64,000 bases of DNA, taken from assembly GCF_036452155.1 (NCBI RefSeq), contig NZ_JAWJZY010000001.1; one strand, 5' to 3'. This document shows, one piece after another, positions 46,101 through 54,502 of the stretch (position 1 is the first letter of the stretch; every line of letters starts with the position of its first letter). Origin of the DNA: Sorlinia euscelidii. Lineage in GTDB: Bacteria > Pseudomonadota > Alphaproteobacteria > Acetobacterales > Acetobacteraceae. The notes below the pieces were generated by a model, which saw only the letters and a program-made list of their open reading frames with translations, was not told the origin of the DNA and searched no databases. The translations under genes were made by a program, and so were the position numbers.

Positions 46101-46380
46101 CCGACGTGCGAGCCTGGCGCGATTTCGCCCGATTATCATGACCTCCCTGGCCGCGGCTTTCGGCGCCATCCCGCTGATCGTCACAGGCGGTTACGGGGAA
46201 GAACTCCGCCGCCCACTCGGCATTTCCATTTTGGGCGGGCTGATTTTCAGTCAGGCATTGACACTCTTCACCGTGCCCGCCGTTTTCCTCATCCTTGATC
46301 GCCTTGGACGCGCATCAAGTCGCTTCATGCGCGCCACCTGCCTGACACTCCATCGCCTCATCCACGGATCAAAAAGCTGA
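43105..46380 (+). CDS. RND efflux permease, MdtC-like
   Basis: 1091 residues from GTG 43105, overlapping the previous stop. Same architecture as its neighbour: Asp pair in GFIVDDAIVVLENI, then VILLIGIVKKNAIILIDFAIRED and ARFRPIIMTSLAAAFGAIPL. An insertion of about 40 residues near 770-830, rich in Gly, Ser, Thr and Ala, is absent from the first permease and looks like a flexible loop in the second porter domain. Substrate range unknown. Confidence 0.93.
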   Translation: MNISRPFILRPVATILMSLALLVAGTIAYRLLPVADAPNIDLPVILVIAQQPGGSPSEVAATVAAPLERHLGAISGVTEMTSTSTSGQTRIILQFDLSRNIDGAARDVSAAIQAARHDLPTTMRDNPFYFKFNPNGSPALILALTSDSRSPAQLYDIATNTLQQQLSQVEGVGEVEIGGSAMPAVRVEINPLSLYKFGIGFEDVRAALASANAHTPKGFLDSGDRRYMLDTNDQARRAADYADLVIAYRNNRPLRLNSVAAIKDDKEDLYTYGSFDGKRAVVGIVYAQAGANIVKMVDGLKARLPFIKSALPNDVDVHVMADSSRIIRSSLADTRLTLFIAVILVIGIVLVFLHSVAAVLIPAIVVPVSIIGSFAALYLFGYQLDNLSLMALTISTGFIVDDAIVVLENITRHLERGLTPLRAALVGAREVVFTVVSMTSSLIAVFIPIILLDDLVGRFFREFAMTISISLVISMVLSLTLTPMICALLLRPLNGRESPRSVALTLQSGFARVERVYARMLDFSLRHQWWMVLTLPGTLILAGVLLINMPKGFFPEQDVGMILGRVMGDESASYDYMREKTARVEEGLKNYPEIDHYIAFFGGRQANQTSFFVSLREKSKRKRSAAQLVAALDRSFANLPGADVYFLSMGGVRTGARRGNGAYQYSLLSPDAEALTVWTPRLVKALSTLPEISDPNSDLQQGGASVNIAIKRDLAARYGLTAQLISNTLFDAYGQRAASVIYTPSNQYRVIMEADPRFARSPVSLLQSWVSTTGGTPPGGIASNNLRVRTADASSAPLNPAEAAYQNQMANSLAGGANTSSGAAVTTQAATMVPLTMTSDIVPTINPLAVHHEAQAVSSTISFNLRPGHSLGQAIAAIKAATVKIHLPPEMRVDFAGNAALFQKTIQKEPYLVLAALVAVYVVLGVLYESLVHPVTILSTLPSAGAGAIIALRLAGEEFSLMAMIGVILLIGIVKKNAIILIDFAIREDRAGLSPVASIRRASLARFRPIIMTSLAAAFGAIPLIVTGGYGEELRRPLGISILGGLIFSQALTLFTVPAVFLILDRLGRASSRFMRATCLTLHRLIHGSKS

Positions 46381-47909
46381 TGCGCCCTATCCTGCCCGCA
46401 CACACCTTCTTATCGGCCCTCGTGCTGACGCCTTTTTTGACAGGTTGCTGGATGGTGGGGCCGAATTATAAGCGTCCGCAAGCCATCATCTCACCTATTT
46501 TCAAAGAGGCCCCCAACCCGCCGCCGGGCTGGACCGTTGCACAGCCAGAAATGGCGGAAGTGGATAAAGGTCCATGGTGGCGCATTTACGGCGACCCCAC
46601 GCTGGATGGTCTGGAAGATCAGGTCAACATCACCAACCAGAACGTCAAGCAATATGAGGCGCAATATCGCAAAGCCCGTGCGATGATTGACAGCGTACGC
46701 GCGCAATTATTCCCGACGCTTAACGGCAATTTCTCCTTCAGCCGCAATGCGCAGGGCGGACAGTCGCGAAGTGCCTCGGCGGGCTCCTTCGTGAATTACA
46801 GCCACACGACCACGGTTAATACCTGGTCCACCAGCCCCAGCGCCAGTTGGACGATTGATATCTGGGGTAAAATCCGTCGCCAGGTGGAGCAGCAGGTTGA
46901 CCTGACCCAGGCCAGCGCCGCTGACCTCGCCAATGCGCGATTATCTTATCAAGCGCAACTCGCGACGAATTATTTCAATATGCGCTATCAGGATAGTCTG
47001 CGCCGCCTTTACGCGCGCAACGTTTCCTACTTCCGAGAAGCGCTCCGCATCGTACAGAACCAGGCGGAAGCCGGGGTGGCCGAGCCTTCTGCCCTGCTCC
47101 AGGCGCGCTATCAATTGCAGCAGACGATCGCGCAGGAGACCCAGGCAGGTGTTGCGCGCGCGCAATATGAGCATGCGATTGCCGTACTGATGGGCAAAGC
47201 GCCTGCCGAGGTGACCATCCCTGAAGCCGATCTTCCCCCCGGTTTGCCCGCTGTGCCCGCCGCTGTGCCCTCCACCTTGCTGCAAAGGCGGCCCGACATT
47301 GCTTCCGCAGAGCGCAAGCTGGCGGGGTTCAACGCCGCTATAGGCGCGGCGATCGCAGCCTACTACCCGCAATTTACGCTGTCCGCACAATATGGCTATA
47401 GCGGCGACCCGCTTGATGAGTTGATCCGTGCCGCGTCGCGATTCTGGTCATTAGGGGCTGCCGCTTCCGAAACGATCTTCTCTGGCGGGGCGCGGCGCGC
47501 GGCCGTGCGGAGTGCAAAAGCGGATTACGATGCGGCCGTCGCCAATTACCGCCAGACCGTGCTGACAGCTCTGCAGAATGTTGAAGATAATTTCTCCAAC
47601 CTGCGCATACTCGAACAACAATATGGCGAGCAGGAAGCGGCCGTCGCCTCCGCGAAAGAAGCTGTCCGCGTTTCCATGAATGCTTTTATGGCCGGCACCG
47701 AGATTTACACGACGGTCATCACCAGCCAGCAGAACGCCTTGAATTACGAGGTCCAGGCCTTAGGCGTGCGTCAGTCACAATGGACATCCCACGTTGCGCT
47801 GATCACCGCGCTCGGGGGTGGATGGGATGCCGCCTCACTTCCCAAGCGGCAGTCGTTAACGTCAAATAATCCGTTTATTGACGGGTATTTCCGTAAAGCG
47901 AAGGAATAA
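46380..47909 (+). CDS. Outer-membrane efflux lipoprotein, NodT family
   Basis: 509 residues; ATG 46380 shares one base with the previous stop. A lipobox (PFLTGC, Cys at about residue 23) marks a lipoprotein. WWRIYGDPTLDGL begins the TolC-like repeat, and the second repeat starts around LLQRRPDIASAERKLAGFNAAIGAA. It forms the trimeric channel for the pump encoded upstream, completing the tripartite system within one operon. The C-terminus lacks an obvious domain addition. Confidence 0.92.
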   Translation: MRPILPAHTFLSALVLTPFLTGCWMVGPNYKRPQAIISPIFKEAPNPPPGWTVAQPEMAEVDKGPWWRIYGDPTLDGLEDQVNITNQNVKQYEAQYRKARAMIDSVRAQLFPTLNGNFSFSRNAQGGQSRSASAGSFVNYSHTTTVNTWSTSPSASWTIDIWGKIRRQVEQQVDLTQASAADLANARLSYQAQLATNYFNMRYQDSLRRLYARNVSYFREALRIVQNQAEAGVAEPSALLQARYQLQQTIAQETQAGVARAQYEHAIAVLMGKAPAEVTIPEADLPPGLPAVPAAVPSTLLQRRPDIASAERKLAGFNAAIGAAIAAYYPQFTLSAQYGYSGDPLDELIRAASRFWSLGAAASETIFSGGARRAAVRSAKADYDAAVANYRQTVLTALQNVEDNFSNLRILEQQYGEQEAAVASAKEAVRVSMNAFMAGTEIYTTVITSQQNALNYEVQALGVRQSQWTSHVALITALGGGWDAASLPKRQSLTSNNPFIDGYFRKAKE

Positions 47910-47956
47910 GCCGACGCCTGTCCGGCTTCTCCCGCAATGCCGACGTGACTTTGACG

Positions 47957-48130
47957 TCAGGTGATGCTTTTACCGGCGAAGACCGCCATAGCAAGGAAGA
48001 TAAGGAATAGCACCACAAAGATGGTGAAGAGGATTTTGGCAATCCCCGCTGATGCGGCGGATATTCCGGTGAATCCGAACAATCCCGCAATCAGGGAAAT
48101 GACAAGAAATAACAAGGCGAGCTTAAGCAT
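47957..48130 (-). CDS. DUF1328 small membrane protein
   Basis: 57 residues from ATG 48130, with AGGAG 8 bp upstream. Two hydrophobic helices: MLKLALLFLVISLIAGLFG, and AKILFTIFVVLFLIFLAM, with FTGISAASAGIA between them. This pattern is typical of DUF1328 (YtjA-like) peptides. Function unknown. It converges with the efflux operon. Confidence 0.85.
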   Translation of the reverse strand: MLKLALLFLVISLIAGLFGFTGISAASAGIAKILFTIFVVLFLIFLAMAVFAGKSIT

Positions 48131-48435
48131 GGAAATCTCCTGGAGGTCACGCCCTCATCAACGCGGGAGGCCTGATTTTGTTCCACAACAGCGCGCTTGT
48201 TATATACTCGAAAAACCTTTGTATTTAAGCAATAGATGTTTGGTCGGTAAATATTCGTGCTTGTCTTCGCGGCGGACGGTCAAATATCACCGGTATTTTC
48301 TTCGGATGAAGGACAAACCTTGCACGCAGAATCGCCAGTGAAGAAGGGCGGATGCGGATCATGGCCCCGCTTTACGCATTATTTTCCTGCCGTTGCAGGT
48401 GGTGCAGACGCTGGCCGTCATAGTCCATGACTGGA
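48131..48435. other. 305-bp region without a gene between DUF1328 and the rplQ terminator
   Basis: No supported gene on either strand. The AT-rich stretch around 48195-48250 may hold the promoter of the DUF1328 gene, which reads leftward. Nothing else recognised. Confidence 0.55.
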
Positions 48436-48469
48436 TAAAAAAACCCGCCTGGTTTGACCAGACGGGTTT
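48436..48469 (-). terminator. Terminator of the S10-spc-alpha operon, after rplQ
   Basis: On the minus strand AAACCCGTCTGG pairs with CCAGGCGGGTTT (one mismatch) across a short AT-rich loop, and the stem runs into a T tract (the A run at 48437-48443 on the plus strand). It lies about 25 bp past the rplQ stop. Confidence 0.9.
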
Positions 48470-48494
48470 GATCGACGCTATCCGTGGAGGCTTG

Positions 48495-48914
48495 TTATTC
48501 AGCCTCAAGCTCAGGCGCGGACTGAACGGGACCGCTATCCTTGCCCTTCGCCTCAATATCGCGCTCCACCAGCTCAACCACGGCCATATCCGCATTGTCG
48601 CCATAACGGACACCTGCCTTGAGCACACGCGTATAACCGCCTGCACGGGCCTTATAACGCTCCGCAACGGTTGAGAAAAGCTTCGCGACGATAGCTTCAT
48701 CACGCAACCGGGCAAAAGCCTGACGACGCGCATGCAACGTGCCCTGCTTGCCGAGTGTGATCAGCTTCTCCACGACAGGGCGGATTTCCTTCGCCTTGGG
48801 GAGCGTGGTGGTGATTTGCTCATGCTTGATGAGCGACACGGCCATGTTACGGAACATTGCCGCGCGGTGAGATGAGGTGACGTTGAGTTTACGCCCGGCA
48901 ACACCATGACGCAT
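48495..48914 (-). CDS. rplQ: 50S ribosomal protein L17
   Basis: 139 residues, starting MRHGVAGRKLNVTSSHR as in the family. The conserved LIKHEQITTTLPKAKEIRP and GGYTRVLKAGVRYGDNADMA segments are present. The C-terminal ~20 residues are acidic and not part of the core. L17 sits near the peptide exit tunnel. Last gene of the alpha operon, 41 bp after rpoA; a strong terminator follows. Confidence 0.97.
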   Translation of the reverse strand: MRHGVAGRKLNVTSSHRAAMFRNMAVSLIKHEQITTTLPKAKEIRPVVEKLITLGKQGTLHARRQAFARLRDEAIVAKLFSTVAERYKARAGGYTRVLKAGVRYGDNADMAVVELVERDIEAKGKDSGPVQSAPELEAE

Positions 48915-48955
48915 GATATGAATTCCTTACTCTATTAAAAGATGCCAGGGTTGTC

Positions 48956-49975
48956 TCAGAAGACCTCGTCGAGACGCTTGGCGAGGTCCTCAATGTTCTC
49001 AGGCGGCCAGGCGGGAACATTCATGCCGAGAGACAGCCCCATCGAGGTCAAGACTTCCTTGATCTCATTGAGCGACTTACGGCCGAAATTCGGGGTGCGC
49101 AGCATCTCCTGCTCGGATTTCTGAACGAGGTCACCGATATAGACGATGTTGTCGTTCTTCAGGCAGTTGGCACTGCGGACAGAGAGCTCAAGCTCGTCCA
49201 CCTTGCGGAGGAGGTTGCGATTGAACGGCAGCTCATCACGTGGCTCTTCCTGGCGGACCGGGCGAGGCTCTTCAAAATTGATGAAGAGCTGGAACTGGTC
49301 CTGAAGGATACGCGCCGCCAAAGCGAGGCTATCCTCAGGCGTCACCGAACCATCTGTTTCCACCGTCAGAAGCAGCTTGTCATAATCCGTCACCTGTCCG
49401 ACACGGGTCTGCTCAACCTTGTAGGAGACCTGGCGGATCGGCGAATAAATCGCATCGACGGGAATCAGGCCGATCGGCGCGTCTTCCGGGCGGTTGGCGG
49501 CGGCAGGGACGTAACCCTTGCCGGTATTGACCGTGAATTCGATGCCCAGCTTCACACCATGATCAAGCGTACAGATGACGAGGTCAGGATTCATGATTTC
49601 AATATCATGACCGGCCTGGATCTGGCCCGCTGTCACTTCACCCGGGCCCGTGGCGGACAGGATCATCCGTTTGGGGCCATCCCCATGCATACGCAGCGCA
49701 AGCTGCTTCACATTAAGGACGATATCCGTCACATCCTCCCGCACACCCGGCACGGAGGAGAATTCGTGAAGAACCCCATCAATCTGAATGGCCGTCACCG
49801 CAGCCCCCTGCAGGGAGGAGAGCAGGACGCGCCGAATGGCGTTGCCCAGCGTCATGCCGAAGCCCCGCTCAAGCGGCTCGGCAACCACGGTCGCCTTATG
49901 AGACGGCATCACGCCGGGGGAAACTTCAAGTTTCTCCGGCTTAATAAGAGACTGCCAGTTCTTTTGGAGGACCAA
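48956..49975 (-). CDS. rpoA: RNA polymerase alpha subunit
   Basis: 339 residues. The N-terminal dimerisation and assembly domain (about 1-235) includes EPLERGFGMTLGNAIRRVLLSS and VREDVTDIVLNVK. The C-terminal DNA/activator-binding domain (about 255-320) has LELSVRSANCLKNDNI and the helix-hairpin-helix LGMNVPAWPPE region. Unlike the other genes of the cluster it has a 143-bp upstream gap from rpsK containing a hairpin, so separate control is possible. Confidence 0.98.
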   Translation of the reverse strand: MVLQKNWQSLIKPEKLEVSPGVMPSHKATVVAEPLERGFGMTLGNAIRRVLLSSLQGAAVTAIQIDGVLHEFSSVPGVREDVTDIVLNVKQLALRMHGDGPKRMILSATGPGEVTAGQIQAGHDIEIMNPDLVICTLDHGVKLGIEFTVNTGKGYVPAAANRPEDAPIGLIPVDAIYSPIRQVSYKVEQTRVGQVTDYDKLLLTVETDGSVTPEDSLALAARILQDQFQLFINFEEPRPVRQEEPRDELPFNRNLLRKVDELELSVRSANCLKNDNIVYIGDLVQKSEQEMLRTPNFGRKSLNEIKEVLTSMGLSLGMNVPAWPPENIEDLAKRLDEVF

Positions 49976-49988
49976 GGTCGTGGCCTTT

Positions 49989-50018
49989 CAAAAAACTTTT
50001 TCGCTGCTACGCAGCGAA
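49989..50018 (-). terminator. Terminator-like hairpin between rpsK and rpoA
   Basis: TTCGCTGC and GCAGCGAA (50000-50018) form a perfect 8-bp stem with a 3-base loop. In the direction of transcription (minus strand) AAAG and then six T follow. It looks like an attenuator or partial terminator upstream of rpoA. Confidence 0.5.
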
Positions 50019-50118
50019 GTATCAACCTCGCACATGCGGGGTCAGGACAACGCGACACTTAATAAGGGCCGCGCAAACTTGGCGAAACCGCACTTTTGCC
50101 GGGTGCGGCGCGCAACCA

Positions 50119-50511
50119 TCAGACGCGGCGGCGCTTCCGAGGACGGCAGCCATTATGTGGCACCGGAGTCATATCACGAATTGAGGTGATGGAAAAACCG
50201 ACACTCTGCAACGCGCGGAGGGCACTTTCACGCCCCGAGCCCGGACCGGAGACCTCGATCTCAAGCGTTTCCATGCCGTGCTCACGCGCTTTGCGACCTG
50301 CATCCTCAGCAGCGACCTGGGCCGCATATGGCGTCGACTTGCGGGACCCTTTAAAGCCCTGCGCGCCCGAAGATGACCAGGCAATTGCATTGCCCTGGGC
50401 GTCCGAAATCGTGATCAGTGTGTTGTTAAACGTGGAAAGCACGTGTGCAACACCTGAGATAATATTTTTGCGTTCCTTCTTACGGATACGCGGAGCCGCC
50501 GCCTTCGCCAT
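50119..50511 (-). CDS. rpsK: 30S ribosomal protein S11
   Basis: 130 residues. Conserved GVAHVLSTFNNTLITISD, WSSSGAQGFKGSRKSTPYAAQVAAEDA and the C-terminal DMTPVPHNGCRPRKRRRV are present. S11 forms part of the platform near the E-site. It lies between rpsM and rpoA in the alpha operon, the standard order. Confidence 0.98.
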   Translation of the reverse strand: MAKAAAPRIRKKERKNIISGVAHVLSTFNNTLITISDAQGNAIAWSSSGAQGFKGSRKSTPYAAQVAAEDAGRKAREHGMETLEIEVSGPGSGRESALRALQSVGFSITSIRDMTPVPHNGCRPRKRRRV

Positions 50512-50596
50512 ATTGACCCTGTCCCAAATCAGTTTTTACGCAAATCGGGCAGTGAATACGATACTCACCACCCGCTTCACCATTAAATAAACGCGA

Positions 50597-50974
50597 TTAA
50601 CGCGTGACTTTCTTTTTACCGGCAATCGCCACCGCCTTACCCTTGCGAGTACGTGCGTTGGTGTGGGTGCGCTGGCCCCGAACAGGAAGTCCGCGACGGT
50701 GACGCAGGCCACGATAGCAACCGAGATCCATCAGGCGCTTGATATTCATCGCTGTCTCACGACGAAGGTCACCCTCAACACGATACTCGGAATCGATCAA
50801 CTCACGGACCTTGAGGATTTCATCATCACTCAGCTCATTGACACGTTTTGCGTCAGCAATGCCGAGCCTGGAGCAGATCTTCCGCGCTGTCGACGGCCCG
50901 ATGCCGTAGACATAGCTGAGACCGATGACGACGCGCTTTGTCGTCGGAATATTTACGCCGGCAATACGTGCCAC
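50597..50974 (-). CDS. rpsM: 30S ribosomal protein S13
   Basis: 125 residues. MARIAGVNIPTTKRVVIGLSY start, YGIGPSTARKIC helix-hairpin-helix and the C-terminal RGLPVRGQRTHTNARTRKG match S13, which contacts tRNA and the 16S head. First gene of the alpha part. It is separated from adk by about 195 bp that hold a hairpin and lack rpmJ, often found here in other bacteria. Confidence 0.98.
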   Translation of the reverse strand: MARIAGVNIPTTKRVVIGLSYVYGIGPSTARKICSRLGIADAKRVNELSDDEILKVRELIDSEYRVEGDLRRETAMNIKRLMDLGCYRGLRHRRGLPVRGQRTHTNARTRKGKAVAIAGKKKVTR

Positions 50975-51125
50975 GCTTCACTCTCCCTGTCGGCCCGGAA
51001 GCCGCACTCTGTTTTTATGCCTCAGCCCTCATCGGGCTTGCTAGATTTCTACCGCGCTTCACCAAATGAGGAATCGCAAGTCCTTGAATGAGGAAAACGA
51101 CAATCCTGGCAGCTCGTGTGATAAG

Positions 51126-51150
51126 GGGGCCGAATATAACGACCGGCCCC
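51126..51150 (-). terminator. GC hairpin between adk and rpsM
   Basis: GGGGCC (51126-51131) pairs with GGCCCC (51145-51150) with a 13-base loop. In the minus direction the stem is followed by CTTATCA, without a long T tract. It could be a weak terminator, an attenuator or an mRNA processing site between the spc and alpha parts. Confidence 0.4.
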
Positions 51151-51170
51151 GCTGAGTCAAATGAATATTA

Positions 51171-51776
51171 TCACTTTTGCGTGATACCATCTGTTTCCTG
51201 CGGTGCGTTGAGGCCGAGGGCCTCCAGGATGGCGTGATAGACCGCCTCCACATCCTGCATTCCATCGACGCGTTTCAGACGTTTTGCATGCTCATAATAC
51301 GGCAGAATCACCGCTGTCTGCTGGGCATAGACTTCCAGACGTTTCCGCACCGTTTCCGGCGCATCATCCGCCCGCTTGGTGCCATCCGCGTTGGTGCGCC
51401 GGGCCAGGCGATCCACAATAATATCGGGCACGACTTCGAGAAGAATCACCGCGTCAATCCGGGCCCCGCGCGCACGCAGCATATCATCCAAAGCAACAGC
51501 CTGGCTTTCCGTCCGCGGGAAGCCGTCGAGAATGAAGCCTGACTTGCAATCAGGCCGCTCGATACGCCCCTGGATCATCTCGATCATAATCGGATCAGGG
51601 ATAAAGAGGCCCCTTTCCATGAGGGATTGCGCCTGGCTGCCAAGCGGCGTCGCCGCCTTTACCTCGGCACGCAGCATGTCGCCTGTTGAAATCTGCTTCA
51701 GGCCGAAATCATGCTCCAGACGTTGTGCCTGCGTGCCCTTTCCTGCGCCGGGCGGGCCCAGAAGAATGATATTCAT
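51171..51776 (-). CDS. adk: Adenylate kinase
   Basis: 201 residues from ATG 51776, sharing one base with the secY stop. P-loop GPPGAGKGTQ at residues 7-16, ISTGDMLR, DGFPRTESQA, and a short LID (ARRTNADGTKRADDAPET) without zinc cysteines. This is a compact version compared with the ~214-residue E. coli enzyme, as is common in Alphaproteobacteria. It catalyses ATP + AMP = 2 ADP. The secY-adk coupling is a standard spc-operon feature. Confidence 0.97.
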   Translation of the reverse strand: MNIILLGPPGAGKGTQAQRLEHDFGLKQISTGDMLRAEVKAATPLGSQAQSLMERGLFIPDPIMIEMIQGRIERPDCKSGFILDGFPRTESQAVALDDMLRARGARIDAVILLEVVPDIIVDRLARRTNADGTKRADDAPETVRKRLEVYAQQTAVILPYYEHAKRLKRVDGMQDVEAVYHAILEALGLNAPQETDGITQK

Positions 51777-53137
51777 CAACGCCGCACCCCAACCCGATTA
51801 CCGGACCGACCACGCTGCTTGCGCATCAGCCCCTGATAGCGATGGGCCACGAGATGCGACTGCACCTGCGTCATCGTATCAATAGTCACGGACACGATGA
51901 TGATGAGGCTCGTCCCCCCAAAATAGAAGGGGACATTGTAACGACTGATGAGCACCTGTGGCAGCAAGCACACAGCGACGAGATAAATACCGCCGATCGT
52001 CGTCAGACGCGTCAGGATACGGTCAAAATATCGCGCGGTGTTGCTTCCTGGCCGGATGCCCGGCACAAACCCGCCCTGCTTCCGCAAATTCTCCGCCGTT
52101 TCCTCCGGGTTGAAACTGACCGCCGCGTAGAAGTAAGAGAAAAAGAGGATCATGGCGGCGTAAGTCACCATGTAAAGCGGCTGTCCCTGACTGAGTGCCT
52201 GCCCGATAGACGCCAGCCATCCCCCTGATTTACCGCCTGAGAAGCCGACAAGTGTCACGGGGATCAGCAGAACGGAGGAAGCAAAGATTGGCGGGATGAC
52301 ACCCGCTGTATTGACCTTGAGCGGCATATGGGTGGAATCACCCCCATACATCCGGCTACCGACCTGACGTTTGGGATATTGGATGACGACGCGGCGCTGC
52401 GCCTGCTCCATGAAAACGATGAAGGCGATCGTCACCGCCGCAAGGACGAGGAACAAAAGCACGAAAAACGGTGAGAGCGCGCCCGTGTAGCCCAGTTGAA
52501 AGAGGCTGGCCAAAGCATGAGGCAGGTTCGCGACAATACCGGCGAAGATGATCAGGGAGATGCCGTTACCGACACCACGCGCCGTAATCTGCTCACCAAG
52601 CCACATCAGGAACATCGTCCCGCCAACGAGAGTCAGAACGGCGGTGAAGATAAACGGGTATCCCGGATTGACGACGGCGCTGACACCGCCATTCCCAGTC
52701 ATATGCTGCAACGTCATCGCTATGCCGTACGCCTGGAAAAGCGCGATCAGCACAGTGAGGTAACGCGTATGTTGATTGAGTTTTTTCCGCCCCTGATCCC
52801 CTTCCTTTTTCAGAGCCTCCAGGGAGGGAAGCGCCGTTGAGAGAAGCTGCACGATAATGGACGCGCTGATATAGGGCATGATATTGAGGGCGAAGACCGT
52901 CATGCGGCCCAGAGCACCCCCTGAGAACATGTCGAACATGCCAAGAATGCCGCGACTATGCCCGGCAAGGATCTGGCCGAGAATCGTTGCATCGACACCA
53001 GGCACCGGGATGTAACTCCCGAGGCGGTAAATAATGAGCGCACCAAGCGTAAACCAGATTCGCTTTTTGAGCTCCGTCGCTTTGGAGAAGGAGCTGAGGT
53101 TCAGATTGGCTGCGAGCTGATCTGCTGCAGAAGCCAT
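51776..53137 (-). CDS. secY: Protein translocase subunit SecY
   Basis: 453 residues with ten membrane helices. Conserved N-terminal RIWFTLGALIIYRLGSYIPVPGVD, plug/GALGRMTVFALNIMPYISASIIVQLL, and cytoplasmic loop QYPKRQVGSRMYGGDSTHMPLKVN. The C-terminal tail ends LMRKQRGRSGNRVGVRR. It is the channel of the Sec translocon with SecE and SecG. It lies about 100 bp after rplO, and its stop is coupled to adk. Confidence 0.98.
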   Translation of the reverse strand: MASAADQLAANLNLSSFSKATELKKRIWFTLGALIIYRLGSYIPVPGVDATILGQILAGHSRGILGMFDMFSGGALGRMTVFALNIMPYISASIIVQLLSTALPSLEALKKEGDQGRKKLNQHTRYLTVLIALFQAYGIAMTLQHMTGNGGVSAVVNPGYPFIFTAVLTLVGGTMFLMWLGEQITARGVGNGISLIIFAGIVANLPHALASLFQLGYTGALSPFFVLLFLVLAAVTIAFIVFMEQAQRRVVIQYPKRQVGSRMYGGDSTHMPLKVNTAGVIPPIFASSVLLIPVTLVGFSGGKSGGWLASIGQALSQGQPLYMVTYAAMILFFSYFYAAVSFNPEETAENLRKQGGFVPGIRPGSNTARYFDRILTRLTTIGGIYLVAVCLLPQVLISRYNVPFYFGGTSLIIIVSVTIDTMTQVQSHLVAHRYQGLMRKQRGRSGNRVGVRR

Positions 53138-53239
53138 TGTGCTAACCTTTCAACGAAAACAGCGCCGCCGCCATAGCGGGACGCTGTTCTGTTTATCCGT
53201 GAAGACAGCATGCATTGCAATGCTATGGCTGAGCGGAAA

Positions 53240-53725
53240 TCACGCCTCGGCCGTTACTTCCGCCTTTTGCGTGACGGCGAGAGAGCCGCCTGCCTTCTCG
53301 ACAGCCTGAACAGCCGCCGCTGAGGCGCCGGCGACTTCAAGCTTGATGGGTTTTGTGACGTCCCCACCCGCGAGGATGCGCACGCCCGCAATCTTGCCAC
53401 CATTGACGAGCCCGGCACCCCGAAGCAATTCCTCAGTGATGAGGTTTGCTGCGTCCAGTTTACCCGCGTCAATCGCCTTCTGGATCCGGCCAAGATTGAC
53501 CGCAACATATTCCTTACGGAAAATATTGGTAAAGCCGCGTTTCGGCATACGACGATAGAGAGGGAGCTGACCACCCTCAAAACCATTCAGCGATACACCT
53601 TCGCGCGCCTTCTGGCCTTTGACGCCGCGCCCGGAGGTTTTACCCTTACCGGAGCCGATGCCGCGACCAAGGCGCTTCTTGCGGTAACGCGAGCCCTCAT
53701 TGTCACGAAGTTCGTTGAGTTTCAT
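53240..53725 (-). CDS. rplO: 50S ribosomal protein L15
   Basis: 161 residues from ATG 53725, one base after the rpmD stop; an upstream in-frame start at 53755 lies inside rpmD. MKLNELRDNEGSRYRKKRLGRG and the Gly-rich GSGKGKTSGRGVKGQKAREGV are typical L15. L15 organises 23S rRNA domains late in assembly. Spc operon, between rpmD and secY. Confidence 0.97.
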   Translation of the reverse strand: MKLNELRDNEGSRYRKKRLGRGIGSGKGKTSGRGVKGQKAREGVSLNGFEGGQLPLYRRMPKRGFTNIFRKEYVAVNLGRIQKAIDAGKLDAANLITEELLRGAGLVNGGKIAGVRILAGGDVTKPIKLEVAGASAAAVQAVEKAGGSLAVTQKAEVTAEA

Positions 53726-53726
53726 T

Positions 53727-53915
53727 TTATCCCTCCACCTGCAGAAGGTGGGCAACTTTACGGATCATCCCGCGAACGGCCGGCGTATCCTCAAGCTCAC
53801 GCTGGCTGCCGATGCCGCGCAGACCGAGACCGACGAGGGTCTCTTTCTGGCCTGGCTTGCGGCCAATCGCAGAGGCAATCTGCCGGATGCGGACTGTCGC
53901 ATTTTTTTTAGCCAT
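53727..53915 (-). CDS. rpmD: 50S ribosomal protein L30
   Basis: 62 residues from ATG 53915, overlapping the 3' end of rpsE by eight bases. The short L30 pattern ATVRIRQIASAIGRKPGQKETLVGLGLRG is present. Longer upstream readings are antisense/overlap sequence of rpsE. Spc operon order rpsE-rpmD-rplO is standard. Confidence 0.96.
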   Translation of the reverse strand: MAKKNATVRIRQIASAIGRKPGQKETLVGLGLRGIGSQRELEDTPAVRGMIRKVAHLLQVEG

Positions 53916-54489
53916 TTGCAGCCTCCGCCGTGCCCTCAGCGGCCTGGCCCCGCTTGGGGAAGAGATCCGAGGCTTTTTTGCCACGACGCGCCGCGACAGC
54001 ACGTGGGCTGCTGCAACGCTCAAGCGCGGCAAATGTCGCCTTGACCATGTTATGCGGGTTGCGGGTGCCAAGGGACTTGGCAACAACGTCATTAACGCCC
54101 AGCGATTCAAAGACAGCGCGCATCGGCCCACCGGCGATGATGCCCGTTCCCGCTTCAGCTGCGCGCACCACAACTTTACCCGCACCGAAATGCCCGTAAC
54201 TGTCATGATGCAGCGTGCGGCCTTCCTTCATCGGGACGCGGATCATGCCGCGCTTCGCACGTTCCGTCGCTTTACGGATCGCCTCAGGGACTTCACGTGC
54301 TTTACCGGCGCCGTAACCGACGCGCCCCTTCTGGTCACCAACGACCACGAGGGCGGCAAATGCGAAGCGACGTCCACCTTTAACAACCTTGGCGACGCGG
54401 TTAATCGTGACGAGCTTGTCAACAAGATCGTCGCCCTCGCGCTCCCGCTCGCGACCACCGCGGCCGCCTTCTCTTGGCTCTCGTGCCAT
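53908..54489 (-). CDS. rpsE: 30S ribosomal protein S5
   Basis: 193 residues from ATG 54489. The double-stranded RNA-binding-like N-terminal domain has INRVAKVVKGGRRFAFAALVVVGD. The C-terminal domain has AAEAGTGIIAGGPMRAVFESLGV and NPHNMVKATFAAL. The N-terminal ~20 residues are a charged Arg/Glu/Gly tail. S5 sits by the mRNA entry channel and affects fidelity. Overlaps rpmD by eight bases. Confidence 0.97.
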   Translation of the reverse strand: MAREPREGGRGGREREREGDDLVDKLVTINRVAKVVKGGRRFAFAALVVVGDQKGRVGYGAGKAREVPEAIRKATERAKRGMIRVPMKEGRTLHHDSYGHFGAGKVVVRAAEAGTGIIAGGPMRAVFESLGVNDVVAKSLGTRNPHNMVKATFAALERCSSPRAVAARRGKKASDLFPKRGQAAEGTAEAANG

Positions 54490-54502
54490 GTGTGATCCTT
54501 TC

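Noticed and set aside
39926..46380. Two RND permease genes as a recent tandem duplication
   Set aside because: They share architecture but differ throughout in sequence, as MdtB and MdtC do. They are old paralogues working as a pair, not a recent copy.
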